A DNA stretch of 64,000 nt from NCBI GenBank assembly GCA_040901765.1, contig JBBDYG010000091.1, positions 1 through 64,000 of the forward strand. Reading direction: 5' to 3'. Below, piece by piece: positions 18,872 through 28,000 of this stretch (position 1 is its first letter; each line of letters starts with the position of its first letter). Position numbers and translations under genes: made by a program. The DNA comes from JBBDYG01 sp040901765. GTDB taxonomy: Bacteria > Planctomycetota > Planctomycetia > Pirellulales > Lacipirellulaceae. The notes below the pieces were generated by a model, which saw only the letters and a list, made by a program, of their open reading frames with translations, was not told the origin of the DNA and made no database searches.

Positions 18872-20233
18872 CTACGCAGGCATCCGGCCGGCGACAACTG
18901 GCGGCGGCATCGCCAACCGCGCGATGCGGTCGAGGATCGCCGCGAACAAGTTCCGCGTCACAGCCACTTCCGCCAGCTGGAATGTCACGTACTTCGCGTG
19001 CCGCGTTACTTTGGCCCCGATCTTGATCAGCTTTTCTCGCAGCGTCGTCAGCGACCAGTGCCGGATCGGTTTCGGCAATGCCAGTCGCCGCAGGAAGTTG
19101 CCCAGGTTGTAGGCCAACGCGAAGAGTTGCAGCCGCGTCTGGTTGTCCTTGAACGTGCGGCAGGAGAGCTTGGTCCACTTCACGGCGTTCTTGCCTTCCT
19201 TGATCCACTGCTCGGCCGTGCCGCGACCGTTGTAGAATTTGACCACGTTTTTGGACCGATGGTTCAAGTTCGTCACGATGAACCCCACTCGCGCGAACAA
19301 CTCGCCCGCGTGCCACTCGACCTTGGCCACCACGCGGCGTGCTTGCTGCCAGGACTTCGCCTGGTACTGGAAGCTGTGATAGAAGACCTTGGGCTGATGC
19401 GAAGGTCGCCCCACCGGGCGTGTGAGCAAGTGCGCGATTTCCCGCTCCAGCACGGCGTTGGCTTTGAGGCGAATGGCGTACAGATAACCCTCTTTCTCCA
19501 ATAGTCGGTACAGCGCCGGATTGGCGAAGGCCGCGTCGCCGCGAAAGAACTTGGGGATGCTCAAGTGACGATACCGCTCGATCACTGGCAAGAGCACCCG
19601 TCGCCAGTACTTAGCGCTGGCGTTGTTGCCCCGCCGCAGCATGGCCCATTCCAGATCGCCGAACTGGTTGAACAGAAACAGCGGATGGTAGCAGGTGCAT
19701 TCAAAGTGCCCGTTGTAGGCCGTGCCCTCCTGCTTTCCGTAGGTCTCGCTGACCGAGCTGTCCATATCGAGGATCAGTTGCTTGAGCGGCTGCCGCCGGT
19801 GGACCTGGTCTATCCACCTGCCGGAGAGATTCATCAGCGCCGTGAGATTCTCCTTCGTGCTGAGGATCTCCGTCTCGAATCGGCCGACCTCGCTGGTCGA
19901 GGCCGCTTGCTTCTCCGGCAACGTCGCATGCCCGCCGACGACGTGCCGCATCGCCGGGTCCACGCACAACCGCTCCGCGTCGTTCACATCTTCATAACCT
20001 GCTAGGCGGCTGTAGATCGACTGACGCAACAGCGGCAACAGGCCGTGTTGCTTGTTGTCCCCCACGCGGCTGTCCTTGAGCGCGCCTGGGGCCATTTCAG
20101 TCAGCCCGAGCGTCTCATCGAGTTCGCGGTAGGCCAGCAGCCCGCCGTCGGTCGTGACCTGGCTGCCCAAGAACTTGAGCTTTAGACGGCTGTCAAAACC
20201 GACCCGCAAATCCTCGTTTTGGCAGTCACCCAT
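18872..20233 (-). CDS. IS1380-family transposase
   Basis: This 453-residue protein opens with the IS1380-type N-terminus (RLKLKFLGSQVTTDGGLLAYRELDE) and keeps a DDE catalytic triad: D156 or D158 in LILDMDSSVSETYG, D233 in FFRGDAAFANP, and E346 in WIKEGKN. The YREK-like region before the Glu (KFYNGRGTAEQWIKEGKN) is intact. Full length and uninterrupted, it is probably functional. It is preceded by a purine-rich ribosome site (CAGGGGAACCCA). The element lies between chromosomal genes with no passenger. Confidence 0.93.
   Translation of the reverse strand: MGDCQNEDLRVGFDSRLKLKFLGSQVTTDGGLLAYRELDETLGLTEMAPGALKDSRVGDNKQHGLLPLLRQSIYSRLAGYEDVNDAERLCVDPAMRHVVGGHATLPEKQAASTSEVGRFETEILSTKENLTALMNLSGRWIDQVHRRQPLKQLILDMDSSVSETYGKQEGTAYNGHFECTCYHPLFLFNQFGDLEWAMLRRGNNASAKYWRRVLLPVIERYRHLSIPKFFRGDAAFANPALYRLLEKEGYLYAIRLKANAVLEREIAHLLTRPVGRPSHQPKVFYHSFQYQAKSWQQARRVVAKVEWHAGELFARVGFIVTNLNHRSKNVVKFYNGRGTAEQWIKEGKNAVKWTKLSCRTFKDNQTRLQLFALAYNLGNFLRRLALPKPIRHWSLTTLREKLIKIGAKVTRHAKYVTFQLAEVAVTRNLFAAILDRIARLAMPPPVVAGRMPA
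18872..20233 (-). mobile_element. IS1380-family insertion sequence (ends not resolved)
   Basis: Only the transposase core is certain. I compared about 100 bases on each flank and found no convincing terminal inverted repeat or target duplication, so the limits given are those of the gene. The real ends probably lie within about 100 bp on either side. Confidence 0.7.
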
Positions 20234-20390
20234 TGGGTTCCCCTGTCAGCATGGCTTGAATTGGCAGAACATCCCTGTTTTTCAAGCGTGTAGCGCAAAT
20301 CGCATGCCGAAGCGGCGGAAGTCATCTGGGGAATGCGGGATAAAGGATGCTGGCACGCCCTTCGGGTGCTTATATCTATATCGTTCGTTT

Positions 20391-20450
20391 ACCAGCGGTG
20401 GCGCTGGCGCTTACCGCCGGCTTATCGCTGCCGAGCCTCTGGCTTGACGA
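20391..20450. repeat. Third copy of the 8.1-8.3 kb intergenic repeat
   Basis: The sequence ACCAGCGGTGGCGCT...GCCGGCTTATCGCTGCCGAGCCTCTGGCTTGA follows the same word order as 8229-8290. It lies between the insertion sequence and the fused PEP-CTERM gene. Confidence 0.7.
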
Positions 20451-20549
20451 CTATTCCGTCCCCCTTTTCTGGCACAACGTCACCATTTTGACTAAAATCA
20501 CCAACGTAAACGCTCGCATTTTAATGGTCGTAGTGGGGGGAACCACAGA

Positions 20550-23500
20550 ATGACTCGCGGACTGTTCGCCATCTTGAGTTGCATGGTGTTGCTGGTTGCG
20601 ATCGATCGCGCTGAGGCGCAGACCGTTAACCTTAGTTTGAACCTGCAATACACGAACCCTGCGAACCCTGCCCTGGGGGGGGCTTGGACGCTCGTTGCTA
20701 AGACCAACAGCGCCAGTGGCATCGCGGCGATTAGCGCCATTTTGGCCAATATCAACGCCGCCGGCATTACTGCCCAGGCCGGGATCGGATCGGTGTTAGA
20801 TGGCGGCAGTCCGTTCGTAATCACCAATGGTAGTACGGTCGAGGTTCTCTATTTCCAAGATTTAAGTATCCCAGCCAGCGTGGTGACCAATGTTGGCCGC
20901 GGCGCGGGTACCCCAGGCAATCTCCCCGTGGATCCATTGAATGATCCACTGTGGAACAACTCGGCCAGAATTTTTTCGGGAACTTTTGGCGCTTCGACGC
21001 CCGCGTTCACTACAAATAACGATGTTATTCCTAACGCGACCGATGCTAACGTCCTGGCCACGGGAGCGCCTCCGTATTCTACGACTGCGGCTGCGTCGCT
21101 CACCACCATTGTCCGCGACAACCTTGGCAACATACTGGGAGACTACAATCTCAACGGGACCGTCGACGCGGCTGACTATACGGTCTGGCGTAACACGCTC
21201 GGGGCAGCGGGCGCTGGCCTCGCCGCCGACGGCAGCGGAAATAACTTAATCGACCAAGCTGACTACGGAGTTTGGCGAAGTCGATTCGGCGCGAACAGCG
21301 GGAGCGGTGCCGCGCTTGGCACAGGAACTGACACCGCCGTCCCCGAGCCGGGCGCGTGGACCTTTATTACTGCTTTGATGGCCTTCGCTGGCCTGCTGTT
21401 CTCCAGACGGATAGTTTTTCATGCGTCAATAGCGCTCACGGGAGTGTATTCCGCGGTTAGGAGCTCGCGTGGCGTTGTCCGACGACTAACAGGGATTGTG
21501 TGGACAATTCTCGCGAGTGCCGAATTCGTTGCCGACTGCGCGGCAATCCTGTCGGAGAAACTCGCCAAGCGACTTCTACGCTGTTCGTTAGGGCTAATCT
21601 TGGCCGTTGTTTTGACGGGTGGCACTCCGGTCTTCGCCCAGGTTTCGTGGGACAACGGCGCCGGGACGTTTCTCTGGGGCGACTTCAACAATTGGAACCC
21701 CAATGGCAACCCGACTGGCGACCCCGTCTCGATTGGCAATCTCGTGGCCGCGGCCAACGACACGACGTTGGTGGACGCTGTGTACGTCATCAGCTCGCTC
21801 ACGATCACCGCTGGAGCCGACGTCATCAACAGTCACAATGGCGGAACGACCGATTTCGAGTTGGAAGTTACCGGCGCCACGTCCATTTCCGGAGTTGGCA
21901 GCTCAATCATTGTGTACGGCGGCAATCCCGACGGTTTGGACACGGGCACGCTGACCATCAACAATGGCGGCGACCTGATTCTCAATTCGCAAGAAGCTGT
22001 GGGCACCGCCGTCGTCGAAGTGGATAGCGGCGCGCTCACGAACAACGTCGGCGGGCTAGTGGTGGGCAACGGCCGAATTGATTTGGAGCAATCGGTTGGC
22101 GCCGGCACGGTCCTCTTCAACAACGAAGGGACGCTCACGGCGGGTTACGTTGGCGCCATTTTCGGCACGCCCCCGGCGACGACGTTGCAGATCACGGCGC
22201 TCGATGCCGACGCGCTGGTCGATCTCGACGGAATCGCCGCCGGCGGGGGCATCGTCAACGTTAATCGCAATGCCACGCTTGATCTTAACGTGCCGATCAG
22301 CGACGCGTTTGGGGGCGATCTGAATCTGGCGGCCGGGGCAACGCTTGACATTGCCGCCGCCTGGAGCATCAACGCTGGAACCGTCGACGTCAATACGCCG
22401 GGAATTCTCGCCGGCACCGGCGGCCCTGCCGCACACCTGGCGGGCGGCACTATCACGATTTCGGGTGGAGCCCTGACACTCAACGACGACCTCGATGGCC
22501 TGGTTATCGACGCGGCACTCACCGCTACGGGCGGCGCCATCAACAATAGCGGAACCATCACGTTTAACGCCGCCTCCACAATCGGCGCCGTAGCCAACTT
22601 TAACATGAATGGCGTCGACTCCAAGCTGATCGTCAACAGCGTCGTGAACATCGACGACCCCGACTTTAACTTGGATGGCGCCGACGGCGCCAACAATGTC
22701 ACGACGATCAATGCCGGCGGAAATCTCGACCTCGATCTCGGCGCCGGCGCCGACGAGAATTTCAGCCACGTCATCAACATCAACGGCGGCGAGCTTGACG
22801 TCACCACCGCCGATAACACCTGGAGCCTCAATTCCGATGGCGTGATCAACGCCGGCGGCGCGGCGACTTCCAGCATCAACGGCGAGACGTTCTCGCTGGC
22901 AGGAACCGGCAGCGTCAACGTCGCCGCCGGTGCGACGCTCAACGTCAACGCGACGACGCAAATCACCGGCGCCACCGACGTCACGATCGCCGCGGGCGCC
23001 ACGCTCAATTTCGCCGTGGTAACCTACGGCAACGCGGGCGCCAGCTTCACGGGCGAAGGCCTGCTCCGCAAGGGGACGGCGACGATCTCCGCGCCCACGA
23101 CCTGGGACGTCGCCGTGGTCGATCTCGATGATGGCAGCACGACGCTCAACGAAGATCTGACCATCTCGACGACTGCCATCGAGGATTCGCCGGCCGACGG
23201 GTTCGACTCCACCGTCACGATCAACGACACGTTTCTGCTGACCGTGCAAATCGCCGGAACGAATACGTGGACACTCGACCCCGCCGGTGTCATCGCATAC
23301 AACGGCAACGCCACCGCCGACTCGTATCTCGCTGGCTCGGATGTTGTGTTAAACGGCACGATCAACCACAACGGCGACGGCCGCATCGACGCCCGGCTCG
23401 ACATTGGCGCCACCGGCATCGTCAACATCAACACGGTCGGCGAGCCGCTGCACCTGAGCGGCGGCGACGGGACCATCAATCTCAACACGATCGCCGGCGG

Positions 23501-25034
23501 CGTCGTCAACGGCCCCGGCGTCCTGGCGGCGGATACGGAGACCGCCCTGCGGGGCTTCGGCACGATCAACGCAAACATCGACTTCAGCAACAGTGCCAGC
23601 CTGTACGCCGACAACGGCACGCTGACGTTCAACGGTGCTATTCTCGACGCGAATCTGATCGTCGCCTTCAACGACGGCGTGATCAACGTTACCGATCCGT
23701 GGAACACCAATGTGGTCGGCGCGATCAGCTTGTTCGGCGGCGAGCTGGCCGGCGCGACGGTTACTAACGATGGCGGCCTCGGCATCGGCGGCAATGGACT
23801 CGTGTCGGCCCAGGTGATAAACAGCTCGCGCCTGCGCGGACACAGCGGCGGCACGCTAATCTTGCAAACTGCCGCCAACGATAACGACTGGGACGGCGGC
23901 GGCGCCGGGCGAATCGTGGCCGACGGCGCCGATGTTGAGCTTCGCGATGTCGGCGCGGCCTTCGGTTTCACGGGCGACGTCGAAGTCATGGCCGGGCGGA
24001 GGGTGTTTGCCAATGGCTTCGCCTTGGACTTCAATCCGGGCTCGACGCTCAGCCTGACCGGCGGAACCTACGAATCGACAAGCAGCACCGATCTGGGCGG
24101 CACGGTGACTGTCGGTGCTGGAGGAGGCACCATTGCGGTTGCGAACAACAATTTCCTGACCTTCGAGACCGGAAGTTCGACCACCCTCAATGCCAACCTC
24201 ACCCTTGAGAACAACAACATCAACATCGAAGCCGGAGCCATGTTCAGCGGCGCGGGAGCGATTGTTGTCCCCGATGGCAGCAACATCGTGGCGGATAACT
24301 TGGCCGATATCGGCGTGCTGCTGGATATGCAAGGTGGGTTCCGCCCCGGCAACTCGGGAGGCATCGGCCGAGTCGAGCTCCTTGACTATCAGCAAGGCAA
24401 CACGGGTGACTTGTTCGTCGAGCTCACCGGCACGAGCCTCAACGCGTTTGATCGGCTCGTCTTGAGTGGAGATGCAGTGCTCGACGGGTATCTCAATATT
24501 GATATCGACCCAGTCTCGCCTGGGGTGCCGTTCGTGCCGACATTGGGCCAAACTTTCAACATCATCACGGCGAACTCGGTGACGGGAGCGTTTGATTTCG
24601 CGGATGTGTCGGGTATGCCGGAGGGACTCACGTTGCACATCGAATACCTCTCGAACGCCGTGCAGCTCCAAGTGGTCAACACACCCTTCTTTTCCGCTGA
24701 CTTTGACGACGACGGCGATGTCGACGCCACCGATCTTTCGATCTGGAAGGGGGCATTCGACCTCAACCAACTGGGTGATGCCGACGGCGATAATGACTCC
24801 GATGGAGCTGATCTCCTGATCTGGCAACGGCAGTTCGGTAGCCACCCGGGTGCTGCGGCTGGCAATCTAACCGATGCAGCCGTGCCCGAACCGGCATCGC
24901 AGATTTTGATACTGTTGGTAGCCGTGGCGACTTGCTTCCGGATTGTCGGTGGCCGTGTGCTCGCCGTCACGCAGCGGTCCGGTAAGAGTCACGCACCGCT
25001 CAATTACGGACGTATTAGGCGATACGATTCATAA
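20550..25034 (+). CDS. Fusion of two PEP-CTERM dockerin proteins
   Basis: This 1,494-residue frame contains two complete secreted-protein plans in series. Residues 1-290 have a signal peptide (MTRGLFAILSCMVLLVAIDRA), a beta domain, two dockerin-like repeats (GDYNLNGTVDAADYTVWR, NNLIDQADYGVWR) and a full PEP-CTERM tail (AVPEPGAWTF, then FSRR) at about 263-290. After a short spacer a second signal peptide appears (RLLRCSLGLILAVVLTGG...PVFAQ, about residues 343-369). About 1,000 residues of autotransporter-like beta-helix repeats follow, then dockerins (DFDDDGDVDATDLSIWKGAF) and a second PEP-CTERM tail (AVPEPASQILILL). I infer loss of a stop codon between two neighbouring genes. A GTG at 21498 with AGGGATT before it could still start the second protein independently. 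Confidence 0.8.
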   Translation: MTRGLFAILSCMVLLVAIDRAEAQTVNLSLNLQYTNPANPALGGAWTLVAKTNSASGIAAISAILANINAAGITAQAGIGSVLDGGSPFVITNGSTVEVLYFQDLSIPASVVTNVGRGAGTPGNLPVDPLNDPLWNNSARIFSGTFGASTPAFTTNNDVIPNATDANVLATGAPPYSTTAAASLTTIVRDNLGNILGDYNLNGTVDAADYTVWRNTLGAAGAGLAADGSGNNLIDQADYGVWRSRFGANSGSGAALGTGTDTAVPEPGAWTFITALMAFAGLLFSRRIVFHASIALTGVYSAVRSSRGVVRRLTGIVWTILASAEFVADCAAILSEKLAKRLLRCSLGLILAVVLTGGTPVFAQVSWDNGAGTFLWGDFNNWNPNGNPTGDPVSIGNLVAAANDTTLVDAVYVISSLTITAGADVINSHNGGTTDFELEVTGATSISGVGSSIIVYGGNPDGLDTGTLTINNGGDLILNSQEAVGTAVVEVDSGALTNNVGGLVVGNGRIDLEQSVGAGTVLFNNEGTLTAGYVGAIFGTPPATTLQITALDADALVDLDGIAAGGGIVNVNRNATLDLNVPISDAFGGDLNLAAGATLDIAAAWSINAGTVDVNTPGILAGTGGPAAHLAGGTITISGGALTLNDDLDGLVIDAALTATGGAINNSGTITFNAASTIGAVANFNMNGVDSKLIVNSVVNIDDPDFNLDGADGANNVTTINAGGNLDLDLGAGADENFSHVININGGELDVTTADNTWSLNSDGVINAGGAATSSINGETFSLAGTGSVNVAAGATLNVNATTQITGATDVTIAAGATLNFAVVTYGNAGASFTGEGLLRKGTATISAPTTWDVAVVDLDDGSTTLNEDLTISTTAIEDSPADGFDSTVTINDTFLLTVQIAGTNTWTLDPAGVIAYNGNATADSYLAGSDVVLNGTINHNGDGRIDARLDIGATGIVNINTVGEPLHLSGGDGTINLNTIAGGVVNGPGVLAADTETALRGFGTINANIDFSNSASLYADNGTLTFNGAILDANLIVAFNDGVINVTDPWNTNVVGAISLFGGELAGATVTNDGGLGIGGNGLVSAQVINSSRLRGHSGGTLILQTAANDNDWDGGGAGRIVADGADVELRDVGAAFGFTGDVEVMAGRRVFANGFALDFNPGSTLSLTGGTYESTSSTDLGGTVTVGAGGGTIAVANNNFLTFETGSSTTLNANLTLENNNINIEAGAMFSGAGAIVVPDGSNIVADNLADIGVLLDMQGGFRPGNSGGIGRVELLDYQQGNTGDLFVELTGTSLNAFDRLVLSGDAVLDGYLNIDIDPVSPGVPFVPTLGQTFNIITANSVTGAFDFADVSGMPEGLTLHIEYLSNAVQLQVVNTPFFSADFDDDGDVDATDLSIWKGAFDLNQLGDADGDNDSDGADLLIWQRQFGSHPGAAAGNLTDAAVPEPASQILILLVAVATCFRIVGGRVLAVTQRSGKSHAPLNYGRIRRYDS

Positions 25035-28000
25035 GAACGCGATGATCGCGTGATAGCAACATGCCGAATATTGCCAACATTAACAGGCCAAGAGTCGCCG
25101 GTTCTGGGACGGCGGTATGTTCACTGGCGGAGCCAGTGGCACCCGACGTCGCGCCAAAATTCTGCTTCCATTGGCCGTAATCCTGTTGGTCGAATGCGCC
25201 GCCGAGGCCGTCGCGCCATACCGTGTAGTCGGCGGCGTCGACGATGCCGTTGCCGTTAAAGTCGCCCTCGAGATTCGTGAACAGGGCGATGTCGTTGCCG
25301 TCGCCGGCCTGGTAGGTGACGAACAAGTCGAGTCCATTGAAGTTGCCCACCAGTTCCCCTTCGGGCAGATCCGAGAAGACGCCGGTCTGCGTGCCGCCGA
25401 CGGCGATGATTTCGAATTGCTGCCCCGCGCCCAGAACAAAGTCATCGATTAAAGAGACGTCTAGCGCGCCATTGGCGATATCAAAGTTGCCAAGGACTTC
25501 CACGAAGTCGAATTCGTCTCCTTGCACGAGGCCCGCGAGTTCGATGGCAATCGTGCCACCGTCGAGCGCGTAGTTGCCCGTCACCTGAGTGACGCCGAGT
25601 GAATTGCCGGGCGCAAGCGTGCCGCCAAGTTGCGTCAAGTTACCATTGAAAGTCTCGACGTCGAGTGTGCCGGATGAGAATGAAAGTGCCCCGCCGGCGG
25701 TGTGGTTGATCGTACCCGCGCGAAGCGTACCGCCGCCCAGCAGCACGGCCCCGTCGTCGGCGACGTTTAGAGATTGATGCACGTCGAGCTCGTAACCCGC
25801 AGTTAAGGTCACGCCGCTGCCCAACGTGCCGCCAGCGGTGACGTGGAGGTCCTGGCTCGTGAGGCCGAGCGTGCCGCCGGTCCAGTGGATGCTGGCGGGC
25901 GAGGCGAGCGAAAGCGTGCCCACGTAGAGCGATCCGCCGGAGAGCGTGACCTGGCCGTCGCTGGCGATCGAGAGATTCTGCCCGACTTCCAGGCCGAAGC
26001 CGGCGGGCAGGTCGATCGCATCGCCGAGCAGGCCGGTGGACCCGACGGTCATATCTTGTTGCATCAACCCGAACGTTCCGCCGGTCCAGTCAAGGAAGTC
26101 GTAGGCGCCGCCGAAGGAGATCGTATCGGTGCGGAACGCACCAGCGGCGAGATTGATTGTTCCGGAAGCCATGAACGTGTCCGCGGTTTCGAGTCGGGTG
26201 GCGTCATTTTCGATAAAGACGACAGGCTCCGTGCCGAGCGGGGCAGAGACCTCGAGGTAGTCCAGCTCGAGAACATTGCCGCCGAACTCCATCGGCCCGG
26301 TGACTTGGATGCTCGAACCCAAGAGATTGACCTCGCTGATGATTGCCCGTTCGTCCGCGAATGAATTCACCGTGATGAACACGCCTTCGGCTGAACCTCC
26401 AATCAAGGCGCTATTGCCGAGCATGTCCAGAGAGTTGCCCTCGATACGGCCGCCCACGTTCAAGATCGTTGAGTCATAGGAGGCGATTACGCCGGTGAGC
26501 GTCCCGGAGTTCTCGATGGCGGTCTGGTTAAGGTAGATTTCACCCGCTTCGATGACGCCGGTGTTGATCAACGGGCGGAGAATCTCGTACGTCGTTTCCT
26601 CCGTGAGCAGCATGGTGGCGTCGGGATTATTGGGGTCGCTGACGTCGGGGACCTCGGTTCCGGCCGGCAGGACTTCCGTGGTGAAGACCGGGTGCATATC
26701 GAGCAGCTCGGTGATGAGCGTGCCGTAGTTGATGATTTGCGGCACGCCGTATCCTTGCAGCGCGTCGTCGAAGCCGGTAACGCGAAGGGTGTGCCCGGCC
26801 TCATTGGTCAGCGTGTCGTCTTCGCCGAGGGCGACGAGCGTCGTGCCCTCGGTAAACTCGACGACGGCGCCAGTCAGCCGCACCGGGCCGTCGAGGGTGA
26901 GAGTGGCATTGGAGACTTCCACCAAGGCGTTGTTTTCGATCGTGCCGACCAGCGCGAGGTCCACGCCTTCGATGTAACCGGAACCTTCGAGCGTGACATT
27001 CTCCAGGCGGGACTGCGGATTGAAATAGCTTTCTGGATCTTGCTGGGAATCGTAGATCTCGAAGTTCTCGAGCGTGCCGCCGACGACGCGGACTCCGGCC
27101 AGCAAAGTGGCGGACGACGGGCCGCCAATGTGCCCGCCGCGGTTGTCCACATAGGCGTCGTTAAGATACAGAATGCCCACCCGAATCGCGCCGCGATTGA
27201 TCAGCCCCGGCTCCGCAGAATCCAAATCGCCCGTCGGGTCGAGCGTGATCTCCGCGCCCATTCCCGCGTCGTCGATGCTGCCCCGGTTCTCGATGATGAG
27301 ACTGTTCTGCCCGTACTGACTCCAATTGATCGTCTGGCTGGCATCCAACGTGAATTGCTCGCCGATCGTCAGACGAACGTCGGGAGTGGAGCCGGAGAGG
27401 TTGGCATCCTCGAGATAGAGCGTGCCCTCGCCCTCGAAGCTGAAGTCGTTATCGAAGGTAATGTCGACGGTTTGGAACGTCAGCGAACCGGTATCGGTCA
27501 GGTTAAGGGAGTTGCGGAGAATGATCTGCGGGCCGACGCCGCCGGCGCCGCTCAAGTGCGTCGGCCGCGTAAAGGTGACCTCCTCGAGCACCGTGTGATG
27601 GTCGATCTGGAGGAATTGATCATACTCCGGCGTGCCGGGGGCAGCATCTTTCGTAAAGACCGTGCCGATAACATGGTTGGGGTCGGCAAGTCCCCCACTG
27701 AATTCGCGTTCCGCCCACCACGTATCGCCTTGCAGCGTGCCGCCGACCAGCGTGACGTTGTAGAAACTCCCGACAGTCACGTCGATCAGGCCGCCGGTAT
27801 TGTCGTACACGCCGTCGTAGAATTCCGACTCGGAGGAGATGCGGATCACGCCCGAGTTGCGCAGGCCCGCGACGGACGAGCTCTGATCCCCGGCCGGATC
27901 GATGGAGCTGACGTCGGCGCTGGTGAGGGAGCCCTCGTTGATGATGATCAAGTCGTTCGCCATGTAATCGGCAAACTGAACGGTCGCCTCGGCCGAGATG

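Noticed and set aside
18770..20340. Terminal inverted repeats of the IS1380 element
   Set aside because: I compared both flanks by eye and found no pair long enough to accept; the ends remain undefined.
22056..24845. Several long minus-strand frames (up to 397 codons)
   Set aside because: They oppose the beta-helix repeats of the fused PEP-CTERM protein and lack ribosome sites or domains.
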